From Ectocarpus siliculosus (Eukaryota > Sar > Phaeophyceae > Ectocarpales > Ectocarpaceae): a stretch of DNA of 64,000 nucleotides. The stretch is taken from NCBI GenBank assembly GCA_000310025.1, contig FN649757.1, positions 383,005 through 447,004 on the forward strand, written 5' to 3'. The translations under genes and the position numbers were made by a program. Below the pieces are notes generated by a model. The model was not told where the DNA came from, did no database searches, and worked only from the letters and a program-made list of their open reading frames with translations. This document shows, piece by piece, positions 1 to 11,409 of this stretch. The first letter of the stretch is position 1. Each line of letters starts with the position of its first letter.

Positions 1-401
1 AAACCAATCATGCAGAGACTCCTCCTGAAAGGCTTTCAAATAATCAGATTCTCAGGTGTGGGGAGCCACAGGTATCGACGACCGCCCATGATGATTTTGT
101 TGTACAGTCTTTTAGTCAATGTACATTAGTACCTGAGGATACAAGATCGAAGAACGAAACTTGAGTTTCTGGAGACGAGCGGTCATGTGAGTACCATCTG
201 TGTACCGCCCTCGTCGAAGCTGTATGAACTCCATTGAGTGTTGATCAAGCGAAGGAGAGCCGACGAAATTCGACTCTGTACTATCCATGGAGGCATTGTT
301 GGCCAGAATTCGTGACAATATTCTTCCTGTGTAAGTCAGCGCTATGTCTTGAGCTGCATCTTCACCTCTCTGCCCGTCCCCTACTGCTGAATACTTTTCA
401 G

Positions 402-884
402 GCCATGATCATCAACAGCGCGCACCTGATGGGTGGCAGCAGTGAACCCAACGGACTTCGTGGTTTTGGCCGAGTACACCTCGAGGCGGGCATGCCCATG
501 GACGGCGTTGGTGAAACCGGACTTCTCGTTGTCGAAGCAACCATCGGTTCTGACGACGAAATTACCGAGCTGGTCACCGTCGACGGGGATGCTGGAGCGG
601 AGCTCCGAGCAACGCTCGCCTGGCTAGACCCCCCAACGACGGCCTTGTCGGCCAAGCAGCTTCAGCACGACCTCGATCTACATGTGATAGCCCCAAGCGG
701 TGCCAAGTACACCATGTGGGAATCGGGCGCAGATGACACGGTCAATGTGGTGGAGCGTGTAATCGTGCCCGTCGAATCGATGGAGAGCGGCGTGTGGAGC
801 GTAGTCGTGTCGGCCAAGGGGCTGCTTACCGACGAACAGTCGTATTCGTTGGTGGTCACGGGGGCTATCTACAGCTCAAAGTAG
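402..884 (+). CDS. Subtilisin-like serine protease (peptidase S8), 3'-terminal exon only
   Basis: This is the last exon of a gene that enters from the left edge. A pyrimidine-rich tract ending in TTTTCAG (to 401) is a good acceptor. The 160 codons then run open to TAG at 882-884. The exon starts with AMIINSAHLMGG, which matches the helix that follows the catalytic serine in subtilases (the 'xxAMLxNSA' region). It then gives a beta-rich C-terminal domain with LRATLAWLDPP, a DLDLHV motif and an N/D-V-V-E-R-V turn, as in the Kp43-type S8 subfamily. The catalytic Asp, His and Ser lie upstream and are not visible. The predicted role is secreted or vacuolar proteolysis, from family knowledge only. 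The reading frame continues upstream of 402 without a stop for some distance, but the pyrimidine tract and the protein match favour an intron. It converges with gene A, whose stop is at 1920. Confidence 0.8.
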   Translation, partial: AMIINSAHLMGGSSEPNGLRGFGRVHLEAGMPMDGVGETGLLVVEATIGSDDEITELVTVDGDAGAELRATLAWLDPPTTALSAKQLQHDLDLHVIAPSGAKYTMWESGADDTVNVVERVIVPVESMESGVWSVVVSAKGLLTDEQSYSLVVTGAIYSSK

Positions 885-1919
885 CGCATGACCCCGCCTC
901 GTTGGTCGTCGTCTACTGGTCATCTGGGTGTGCGTTTCAGGGTCTTACGGGGTGAGAATACGTCGTTGCTTGCTACTACAGTAGTAGTCGGCGTTGGTGT
1001 TGTTTGTGTCCGCCGGCTGCAAAGAAGCGAAGGCCTTTCTCTCCCCTATAATGTCCTCTCCTCTCGTGTAGCGTCTGTTGGTTGGGAAGAACAACGCGCA
1101 CATGTGCTATTTTTTTATGAAGTTTGTGCCAAAAAGGGGCTCCTTGCCAACCCCGTAGAACCTTTCTCGAGTTGACAATACAATGGTCACTCAAGAACAA
1201 ACGCAAAAAAAACAAAATGGTAGGATACGTTTAGATACATAGATGTCCACGTTCAGTTTTTTCGAAAGAATGTTGATACTTGCTTGAACGATTGAGTTCG
1301 ACGTTTTTTGTTGTCCTGGATGGGTGGTTGTGTAGTCTTCACCTTCTGCTGCTCTTCTGTGTTGCTCTGTCAATGTGCTGAAGGGTGGCTGTGTTAATAC
1401 GACAAGATTTGGACAACGTCTCACACCAAAGGAATGTGCTAGCTAACAGCGCTACACACATACCACTTCGTCTGCACACTGGGCCACACCATGCCGCCAG
1501 TAGTGTGAACGTTTGAGTTGAGCCCCGAAGACTTGCGCCGCGTGCTTTCGCGACCTTGGGTCTAAATAGTAGAACGCGGACTAGGCTACATGCGTCGTGC
1601 GATCAATGTGTTGGGGGCGTAGATGTATTGCTGGATGTTATGCCCAGGGACGGATGCGTAAACTGTTGTCAATGCAGAGCCCACAATGATGAAACTTGGT
1701 ACCTGGTCGATTCTGGCAAAAGAGTTGCATCGCACGGTTGTTTCGACAAAAAACTGTCGCTAGGGAGCGTACCTTGGCATCAGACGCCAAAACCAAATCG
1801 TTGTGCACGTTGTTCTACCAACACGGTAAACACTCATTTTCCAAGGTGGCACTTCTCACATATATTCAAGAGCAGCTGCATCAGTGGTTGGGCACAAGCA
1901 ACCAAGAACGTCGCCAACG
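885..1919. other. Intergenic: converging 3' ends of the protease gene and gene A
   Basis: I recognise no gene here. The right part (about 1500-1919) is the 3' flank of gene A. A segment at about 1690-1850 (gattctggcaaaagagttg; ccttggcatcagacgcc) recurs downstream of gene B at about 16360-16510. Weaker versions lie downstream of C (37.08 kb) and D (55.33 kb). So the duplicated unit includes roughly 0.3-0.5 kb of 3' untranslated or flanking sequence. The left part should hold the 3' UTR of the protease. Confidence 0.5.
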
Positions 1920-4900
1920 TCAAATGCCCGGACTCTTATAGCTAATTTCGTCCAACATAGCATGAGTAGTATCCAGCCAGTCTGCCACGGCAATTGCATC
2001 ATCCACGGCCTCCTGTGTGGTCCCGTCCACCTCTCTCAACTCCGGCGATGTCAAGCCAACATCCGGAAACTGGGCCACCACCCCAGAAACGACGTCCTCA
2101 CCACACCTCTCCACCTCATTGCTGAAGAGGTCAGTACCATGAATTCCTCGCTTGCTTGATTCACGGCGGTGGACATGTGAAGAAGACGGGCCCAATCGAG
2201 CTGTTGGGCTCGCTTGTAGCGCACGTTCATGGTTCCACTCCCACGAGCTAGTAGATGACATTGATTTGTCTCCGCTACTGCAAAGGGCATCCATGTTCGA
2301 GCTGGTAGCTTCCTCGGGAGTGACACCCGCCCACACGATATCGCTATGATGTTCCTCATCGACAACCGGCACACCCTCTTTCTTTAAGTGAGCCTGTTGG
2401 AAACTGGCATCGTTTCTAGAACAGTCGGGCGGGGTAGTGAAAGCGCTCAATCTTTCACTCGCGATGACGCCCGCAACCAACCTGCAGCAAACGTTCACGA
2501 ACCAGTGGGAGCCAACACGGCTAAGCGTTGAATTTGTGCGGTCCACAGTGGGACGGGATCGATTAGACACAGTGGAACGGGACGTGTTGGATATGACACG
2601 GAGGGCTACGCCACGGTCCTCGTCCAGCGCTCGGGAAAACAGTTGGCCGGCATTTGAGCGAACACGCAACCAGGAACAGAGTTACCTACAGCAATGGATT
2701 TGGCTCAGCTTCCGAGTTGAGCATTGGGCCCGGCATCCTATGTATTTCTTCATCGTTCCCTTGCCCTGGTCTGGGGGCCTTCCATATTTTATCGGGCGAA
2801 CGTTAGGACCCTCTCGGTTGTTTAGTTTAGTTTTCGTTTGTGACTGACTGTTGGATAGGTCATGGCTGCGGGAACTCATTTCGTTGCCTTTCTCGAAGGG
2901 TACAACAGAGGGGGTACTGCGCAGACGTCAAGCATTACATTAACAGCAACGGTCCACTGCATGAGTCTTGTATTTGTACATCAAAAACAAGGCTCGCAAT
3001 CCGTTCGTTCATCAATCGAGTAGGCGCATTTTTTCTGCGTTCGTGACCTTCGCATGCCCTCGGAGCGCTCCACTGTAGGAACCTAGCAAGTGTGTGCGGT
3101 GGGCTAAAACGTGGTTGTTAAAGCCACTAGTCCTTCGGCGGTTGAACACCAACTGTAACATTTCTTGCGTGTTGCTTACCAAAGGAGTACCAAGTATTCC
3201 ATTGATGACGGAATCATGTTGTCGATCGACAGCCGTACGGGGTGTTCTCCCACCAGAACCGAACCAAAACAGCCCCCCCGATCCAGTTTCCAGTGATGTG
3301 CGTATTTCTTAAAAGTGAAAACGTCGACACCCGACGAACACCAAAACAAACTATTCGATTCCACGGAAACCGTTGCCACCAAGAATGAGTGCGGCCCATT
3401 GCAAAAATTACGGAAGTAAACTTGTTCGGGTGATCGAGGACGAACAGGCGACGAAAAGGGCCGAACAACGCCATCGTTCAGTGTTGCACCTGTAGACCAG
3501 GTGATTATCGTTGTTCCTGAAACTTCCGAAGCACAACCCCATTTCAAAAACAAGTTAGCCGTTGTGCTGGGGGAAGCTAGGCAAACCGTTGTGCATGGGC
3601 CATAGCAGGATATCAATCCCCCACCCCACCTGCACTGGAAATGGTCGCAGAATGCAGCTAGCCCTTGCCACTCCTCCAAAGGCGGTGCTGGCAGAGACGC
3701 AGGGGGTCGAAACGGATTGTAGGCCTCCCGCAGTCGGTTGTACAGACCTCGAGCTCTGGAATCGTCCATCACTGCTAGGGCTGCCAGGGCAGCATGCACA
3801 AGGTGGCACCTTTACGCGGTCGGAGGTACGAGGATGACAGAGAAGAAGATGAGACTCCCTGTCGCATTGCATTCGGTCGCAGTACAACACACCATAGACG
3901 CACTTGTGCCGCGAACGCCATTAGTGATTGCTGGTCGTCCCGCAGAATCAATGGTGAACTCAATATGGAAGAGGCACTCAAATCTTGGCGTTGAAAAATG
4001 CAATCTTGTTTCATTCAGTCTTACTGCGAAGCATGTCCCAGACCTCGCCACGACCGCGAGTCGCAGCCAGGGTAGCAGTGTGGTGACGAGCACGATCGAC
4101 TCACCATTGTAACATGCAGCGACAAACGCCAGGGTAGCGCTCAAGGACCTCGACGCAATGCCCTAACTTCTCCACCATCCCAACAGCGTCCCCGTTCGCT
4201 GCCCTGTGAAATACCAGGTTCCTGTCGGATGCGGTAGGTGGTGTTGTAGCGATGGCGACACAAACATGCAGCCTGTGATGAGTTATCGTTGGGTGGTATT
4301 ACACGTTCTCCAGTACGCATTGGTCTCGTGCGGTAGTGGTGCTCATATCCCACGGAGCGTGAACCATCGCACGCAAATTACATGGGCAACCATCATGTTC
4401 TGACGTCGGGAGCATGTCAGGTCACTTACATCTCACTTACATGTTAATGAGGAAGCCGCCCATGCCCGTCCGAACGTTTGGTCTGCTTGCCATACAGGTG
4501 AAGGCCGGTCACGAGGGAAACAGGGAAACATCGCGAGAAGGGTATATATAAGCACGCGGCATCTCCATGCTTGTGCGATCGAGCGCTGAAATAGGGGTCA
4601 CTCAACAGATGAGCTGCAGAAAACGATGCCCTACGTCATCGAAGTACAGACCTCGCATGCCACTCGAAAACCACCAAGCAAGGTAAAAACTCACTCACCG
4701 ATCCACTGCTTCTTGTAGGTTTTCGAAGTCGAGCAGGCCAACTTTGAACCCAGTCACCATGGCATCTGACATCTCCTCCGCCCGGGGGGCGTTGCTGTGC
4801 GGGCTTGCACTGCCTATATCCTCTTCGTAGGGCCCATCATCGCTCGAGCAACTGCGAATCGCTCTCTTCTCGCAAGCTTCCGCGACGACAAGTTGCACGA

Positions 4901-7900
4901 ACGCCTCAAGTGACTGGGCAACAAACCGAAACACGTCCTCTTCGTTTGCAGCTGGGTTGATCTGGATCATCATGCGGAAGGGGGTGGAGGCGGAGCTCTC
5001 GTAAACACGCACGCCTACCGTATAGGTTGCCTCTGTGGTTAGCCAGTGTGATGCAAGTCGACTTGTAGACAACGAGGCAAGCATTGCGCCAAGCCTGATT
5101 CGCCTTGGAATGTCCATGAAGCCGCACGAAGCGTAAACGTTTCCGGTAACGATCACTGGTGTCATTATTGTCTTCACACGGACAAAACTCTGGCCTGTGC
5201 CGAGTGCGTCGTCGTATGCACTCTCTATCCCAAGTCATTTCAACAGAGAAGCTCAGCAACGGTCCGAAAGTTGACAACCTAGAACTCTACCCCACTAACG
5301 AGCAAGCAAGATGGTGCCGAAACAAGGAAAGAAGCGTACGTCGCGCAAACTCAAAAGCCGAGCGAATCAAACATACAAAATGAAGATATGTGGTATACAT
5401 TAGGGGTGCCACCACACATCCGTATATACTGTGTTGTGCGGGGGCCGTAGCGTGAATGTGGAGTGTTGCGGGTATTGAGTCAAGCCGTCCCGTATAGCTG
5501 CTGCAATCACACGTTCCGTGTACGCGCTTTGAACAGAAACCGCTGCGGCTCTAGTTCACGTCATCGTCGGGATGACTTGCAAATAGTGCTTGGCTCCATT
5601 TCCGAGCGTGCCTTGGATCGTTTAGTGGAGCATTGCGATGGTGTCTACTACGATCTCTCGCAGCTGCCATCACGGAGACGTGTTGGGTGCTGTCCCAGAT
5701 TGCGAGCACGTTGTCTTTCGAGGAAACTCAGTTTCGGCTATGCGGTACCGGACATACCTGTGGACGGTCTTGACGTCGAGCGAAAAAGTCGATATCCACA
5801 GCGTCTACATTTCCGCAGTACACCTTAACGGACTCCTTGTAGTGAACTATCTCCGGGAATCCCTGGTCAAAGAACACGCGCATATACGAGGGTTCGACCG
5901 GTACGCACGACTGACAAAAGAATAGAAGTAGTCAACAGGACGAGCATGATCTGGGAAGAAATAGCGCCGAATGTTGTTTCTCCGCTCAACGGCATGGAGG
6001 ATTACGGTAGAGATTGGCCAGGCTACACCGGGGTTCATCGCCGCGTCATTCTGGCGATGAATAACATGTCGCTACAGTTGGATGGCTCAAATGAATCGAG
6101 CACCTGATCGGTCTGAAGGAACCAGTGCCCGCAACAACCCGATTTTCGAGCTGCTGCTGTACGACCGCATCAACTCACTCCCGCGAGTACTAGATTCACA
6201 GACGTGCTGCTGGGATCATCTCGCCCACCATGACCTTAGAACGCCGAACATCCACCAAGGGTTTGGCGTCAGAGGTGGCTTGGCCCGTCGGGGAAGCTGC
6301 TGATCGGGTGCAGGACAGCGACAATCTCAAACTATGGAACGTCGGCCAAGCTTTCAGTCTGCTGCACGCGCCGAACCTTCCTGCCCCAAAACCCACCCAC
6401 AGCCATCACGCGCGCCTCACACGTATGCCGACCTAAATATCTGAGCATCTGGAGCATTGTGGGTCCAGTTCATACCCTGGTACCATTTCACGAACGACGG
6501 CGCGTCCGCGTGATTCATGCACAACACCAATACGACCGCAAACAATGGTCTTCGAGCAACTGCACTCGAACGTCTAAGCCCACCCACACCCACCCCAACG
6601 GCCCCGCGCAAACCTTAAGCCATGAATGGATGGGACTATCGACTCCTGTTGAATCGCGAGGGACCATATCGTGCTTGCGCCGCTGCGGGTTAGGCCCTCA
6701 TCGATGGATTGAGAACCCGCTGCTACTGTACTCGTAGAAACGTTTACAATCACGCGCCGCCTACAGAAGACAACACCACAATAGGAGTGGCCAACCAGGT
6801 TCGATAAGCTTCCCGCATGGCAAAATCTAGAGGTGCTTGGCTTTTCTCATACATTGGCGGTGTTAGCGTACAATCAGATCTTGGAATCGACCGTTCCTGT
6901 ATTTTCTCTCTTCGGGAAGATAGCGGCCGTTTCCTTCATACAACCTGGTTCGCCAGGCAGGGAAGGAAGCTCTATTATTTGCTGTACAGAAAAAAGGCAA
7001 CTACGCCACACTCACCGATGGCAGCGTGCCAGTTGACCCTTGTTCTATGGAAGCAATCAAAAAGGAGTCCGAAAGCTTGAGGTACTCTTCAAACGTCGCC
7101 TGAAGCACAAAGCGCAAACGAACATAGCGGAGAAACACGAGTGACGATATCCAGTGCCAGACCATTTTGAACTCTCGAGGGATCCTTGAGAACGGAAATG
7201 CTGGGGGTGGCGACGCGATCGGCGCTATCGACAGGAAAGAAGACATGATCTTTGTACGCAGGACACGGGGACGATTAAGGGTGCCGTGCGTCCCGCAGGA
7301 GTCGAGCTCACCGTGTCTCCCATGAAACCGTAGAAGTACCCCAGGATCGCCCACGCCCTGAATTGATGTTGACGCGAGGACGGGGGAGTAGATGGGCTGG
7401 CGGTTTTAGGGGTCGGACGGCAAGGACTATCTATCATATGCCATGCAAGATTCAACACAGTTTGGACTGAGGCTGAAGTTCTCCAAGTAATCAGAGTGTC
7501 AATGCCCAAAAGGGTGGCGAAAGATGTGTCCCATTCAGACTTTCCAAATATGTATCGGTCGGTATTGCCAACCTCGCTGTATGTGGAGGTCGATTATTGC
7601 AATCCCGGTACTGGGGTGTGGTATCCTGCGTGGAATACGGTACGAAGATTCGATTGCCTGTCCAGGTCAAAACGATTGCTCGAGACATATTTTGTGAAAC
7701 GATGTACGTCTACCATAAGAAAAAATATCATTATCCCCCCCCCCCCGACAGACACCACGCCATTCGTGCGACAGGATTCGCCGATGGGTCGCGGTAGTGA
7801 ATATCCTCGTGTTACAATCTGTCCGCGTACAACTAACTCACTCTGCCACCTCCGCATCCGCAGGGCCAGTATAGTCATCCAATGCATCTCTCGCCAGTCG

Positions 7901-9769
7901 GGAGTAGTTCGCGACCTTTCGCGACACATTGGGGAGGTGTTGCAGTTCGTGGGCGGCGTTTTGGCTGGCGTCCTCTGCCGTAGCTCGAAATTGGATTGGT
8001 CGGCAGCTACATGCAACTATCACAAGTGGTGGCTAGCAAAGATGAGCGCCCGCAATGCGCCGGGGAACGACGGTGCTTCCCCAGTACAGGGTAAGCCAAG
8101 AAAAGCACGCGGCTTTCTCACCGACTCAACAGGGCTGCCCTTCACGAGAGCCCCCATACCAACTGCACACCAAAACGTGCAACATGAGGGACCCGTCAAG
8201 AGATGATTTCCCGTGGTGATACCGTCCTCGGTGAAGATGGCGCCGAACTGGCCTTGGTCGGGGGAGTTGTGCCGAGCACCAGGCTGATGTTGGGCAGTGG
8301 AGCGCGCCATCATCCTCACCATCGCTCCACGGATATGACTTGTGGCAACATTCAAGCGCACAGGAACCGTGAATCAGGACTTTGACCGTAAGGTTAGGAG
8401 CCATCATCGCTCGGAAAGATCGATGCCCTCCTCGACAATACCTTGGCAACATACACGCGGAAAATATGGGGTACTCTCTAACTAGTGGGGCGCAGGTTCC
8501 CCTGGTTGTGTGTGTCATGAAAGTTTTATCCGCACCTTCGAGTGGTGAACGGCATGAAGCCAACGCAGCCGAAGAAGTCACTCAGAAATGTGTTCTCCTG
8601 CATACCCACAAGCCCGGTCGCCGGAGAAGCACTCAACTTCAACCTGGTACGGGAGAAAGCGCGTTTGGACGTGGTGAGATCGTGCTAAAAGCTCTCCCTC
8701 GATAGACACGTAAGACCTGGAAGCGTCCAGATGACCGTTTGTCCTCCTTCAGCTCATACCTGTGGCTTCGATATACCCCACGTCCAACACGTATTTGGAG
8801 GTGCTGATCGATGTTGAAGCGCTAATGTGGCTTGCACCAATGGGCAGGAATTTCAGCACGGCTTCATCTTCTATGTCCCGCACCCACGGTTTGTAGATAC
8901 TACTGTATAAGGGTTGGGATCGAAATTGGTACTTCGTATACGAGACAAGGAATGCAATGGTGCACGCACAGATCCTGTGACTCAAGCCGAACCTGACCGT
9001 TTGAGTTTCGATTGTAGCATACATGTAGTCCAAACAACCACCAACGGATACTAAAAGACGACTGACCTCTTCAAAGGCAGCATACGGCAGGCCAGGAGTG
9101 TGCCGGATGCCGAGAGGCGCAGCAAATCCGCCGTCTGCATTCCAGCGGGACCACGTGGACGGCGCTGGTGCTGGCGCCCAGGCTGAGGCTGATGCGGCTT
9201 CCGCTTTCTGTACGTGCATCGAACCCCAGCTCCTAGGCACCGGCTACACATTGCGTACACGAGAGCGGTCATCGCCTTGCGTCACCCTGGTGCACGTGAG
9301 GTGTAGCTATGGACAGCCGTTTGTGGGTAGGGCTCGTTTCACGCACACACACTGGGTGGGGCTCATTTCACGGAACCTTGAGGATCTCGCCCAGATCGGA
9401 TTCCTCAACCGATAGACTGCTGTGCATTCCCAACCCCTGCTTTGCGACAACACATGCACTTTTCGTGCCCAAAAGTGTTGGCCTTCCAACTGTAGTCTAC
9501 TGAAGTCCCGTGTGTGGATCACCTGTGTGAGTGGTAGGGATCATTCGGTTGATTCAAAACCGTTCAACATAAAAGATCGATTTGAGACGGAGCATCATCA
9601 ACGTCCGACGGCAACAACTGGCTACGGTTCCTGTCAAATACCACATCACACACCTGCAAGGCATCAGGCCATCGCACTTTCTTTTCTTTCGCCCACATGC
9701 ACAGCAGCTCTTGCGCATCCCAAGATTGTTCGTAGCCACGTTTCCGTCTTTCATGTAAACGGAACTCAT
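1920..9769 (-). CDS. Gene A: Zn(2)-Cys(6) fungal-type transcription factor, 12 exons, about 682 aa
   Basis: Exons, 5' to 3' on the minus strand: 9654-9769, 9067-9243, 8536-8643, 8122-8338, 7842-7915, 7312-7357, 7016-7099, 5758-5862, 4699-4961, 4105-4221, 3630-3809, 1920-2481. They total 2049 nt in one frame. Residues 22-48 form the zinc cluster C22-x2-C25-x6-C32-x5-C38-x2-C41-x6-C48, followed by the basic stretch RKRKPH, a likely nuclear-localisation signal. Exons 3-8 (about residues 98-308) look like a middle homology region. They include GLVGMQENTFLSDFFGCVGF, ALVKGSP, ANYSRLARDAL and AWAILGYFYGFMGDT. Exon 10 is TPR-like and exon 12 is a low-complexity acidic tail. The predicted role is a nuclear DNA-binding regulator with unknown targets. 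The frame stays open from the ATG back to an acceptor at 9801, so coding could begin in an upstream leader exon. Confidence 0.85.
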
Positions 9770-9800
9770 GGTCGAAGTCCCCACCTCGTGTCCCGTTTTC

Positions 9801-10165
9801 CTGCGTACATGGTGAACAGCGTTTTGTCAGCAGTTCGTGATTCAGTTGCAGCAGACATTGCAACGGTCGCTCAAGTGTATCTTAGGGTGATGCTTCAGGG
9901 TGTATGCCCAGTGGAGGAATAGTCTAGACCCCCAGCACAGTGTAACACCTCATAGCGAACGAAGAGTTGGGGGTGCGAGACGAGATAAATGTGCCGCCAA
10001 CTGGTGAAGCAGGCCCTGCGCTACAGCAGTAGGGTGCATGCGCATGTATGTAGATGTGAGCCACCCGAGATCCCGAGATATACTGTAGACTTCAACTGCT
10101 GTAGAAGCTCACTCGCGTTGTATCTACATACGCTTGGATTCAAAGAAGCAGCCGCATGGACTAAC
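9801..10165 (-). other. Putative leader intron of gene A
   Basis: Exon 1 of A begins after TACGCAG (acceptor at 9801-9803). A matching donor, CCTCAG followed by GTTAGTCC, ends at 10166. Gene C has the same pair: CACGCAG at 53604 and CCTCAG followed by GTTTGTCC at 53994. The shared arrangement supports a 5' leader intron of about 360-390 bp. I see no protein-coding signal inside it. Confidence 0.5.
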
Positions 10166-10600
10166 CTGAGGCAGAGCTGGAGACAGTGTGGTGACTTTGC
10201 TGAAGGTGCAGTGAGGACGGCCCAAGGCCCAAGGCGGGACTTGGGGGGAAAGTGTTGCCGGTGTTGAAGACCAACGTCCAACAGCGGGGCTCAGCGGCGG
10301 CCAAAAAATTTCAGATGTCACAAACTGTAGGACCTCCCCCCGCCCTCTTTTACAAGGCTCGTCGGTATCCGTGATCTGAAAACCGTCCGGTGTCGTCGTG
10401 TGCGAATCTTCTCCTCAGTACGGAGGAAACCACCTGGCATGTCGCAGTGTTCGGATGTTTCGGCCACCGTGGGGGCGCTGGCTTTACTCATGCCCCAAGG
10501 GTGCGGGCGTTTTGCGGGGAATTACTGTACGTCGTGACGTCATGACGCACCGAGGTTCAGTTTGGGAACCAAAACCAGAACCAAACAAATCGGCTGGACT
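10166..10600 (-). promoter_or_regulatory. Gene A upstream block: putative 5' leader exon and promoter with a CRE palindrome
   Basis: This block is shared with the region upstream of gene C (53994-54460). It contains a donor at 10166 and a conserved segment, accgtccggtgtcgtcgtgt, at about 10386-10406. A TGACGTCA palindrome lies at 10535-10542, embedded in cgtcgtgacgtcatgacg, and a gaggttcag...gggaacc motif follows to 10580. TGACGTCA is the classic bZIP/CREB-type site. It lies about 770 bp upstream of the gene A ATG and about 790 bp upstream of the gene C ATG. Promoter function is inferred from position and conservation only. I see no TATA box. Confidence 0.45.
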
Positions 10601-11105
10601 CGCGCCCTGGCGCACTAGCTGGACGCTGGACCCAGGCTGGACCTGCGCTGGAGGCTGGAGGCTGGAGGCTGGACGACTGCACGGCTCATAGTCTAGTGTG
10701 TTGGGACGTGGTTCGCAGGATTCCTAGTCCGCCACGGCGAGACGCATTGTGTGTTGGAGTTGGTTGGAAACTACACTCACTGCTGTTAAACCACACCGAC
10801 CCTGTGTGGGTGTTGTGGAGACTACATGTAAACTACTGCAACCTTGCTATGTAGGTACCCACTTCGTATTTACCCACACCATCACAGACGGTGTCGGGTG
10901 TGTTTGTTGGGCCTCGTGTTCCACTGCAAGCGGCGACACCGGCGACGAGCGACCAACGAAGACTCGTGTGTGCATGGCTGACCTACTACAGCATACAGTC
11001 GCAGGCCATCTTTTGTTGCTAGTTGGGCTATCTTTACACCACTGATGCAGAGACAGACGTTCCTTTCCTCCTCTATCTCGTGAAAGGCCCCTCATAACCA
11101 TCAAC

Positions 11106-11123
11106 AGGGCGGGTACCCGCCCT
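11106..11123. repeat. Perfect 18-bp palindrome in a GGGCGG/CCGCCC-rich patch
   Basis: AGGGCGGGTACCCGCCCT is its own reverse complement. The patch 11100-11250 contains further pieces of the same words in both orientations: tagggcgcactgcgccct, gatagggcgggtgccc, gtagggcgggtg and cccgccttatagagggc. It looks like a decayed inverted or tandem repeat. The function is unknown. Confidence 0.7.
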
Positions 11124-11409
11124 ATATAGGGTATTTCAAACCCTGAATAGGGCGCACTGCGCCCTATACAGGCCAGATTCTAGATAGGGCGGGTGCCCTG
11201 ATGTAGGGCGGGTGAATCGGGCTGGCGCATACCCGCCTTATAGAGGGCCTACGACTGTATATACATGCCATGTATGTACAGTAGGTCTAGGGGTCAAAGA
11301 GTCCACCCAGTAGTCTCTCCCCCCCGCCCCCCGCTCGGCCTTCTCGGGGCCAACCAGAAGACCACACGCAGCAGGAAGTGCATCTCCATCGCTCGGAGAA
11401 TATCGGGTG

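Noticed and set aside
6190-6340. A GEMIPAARL-like conserved peptide as an exon (also near 20640, 44250 and 59680)
   Set aside because: There is no acceptor and donor pair with a consistent phase in the four copies, and the frame breaks in B and C.
8749-8800. A micro-exon between exons 2 and 3 (TSKYVLDVGYIEAT in A; also seen in C and D)
   Set aside because: Donor sites are not conserved (absent in B), and exon 2 already joins exon 3 in the correct phase (AG+G gives Arg). Conservation may just reflect recent duplication. It remains a possible alternative exon.
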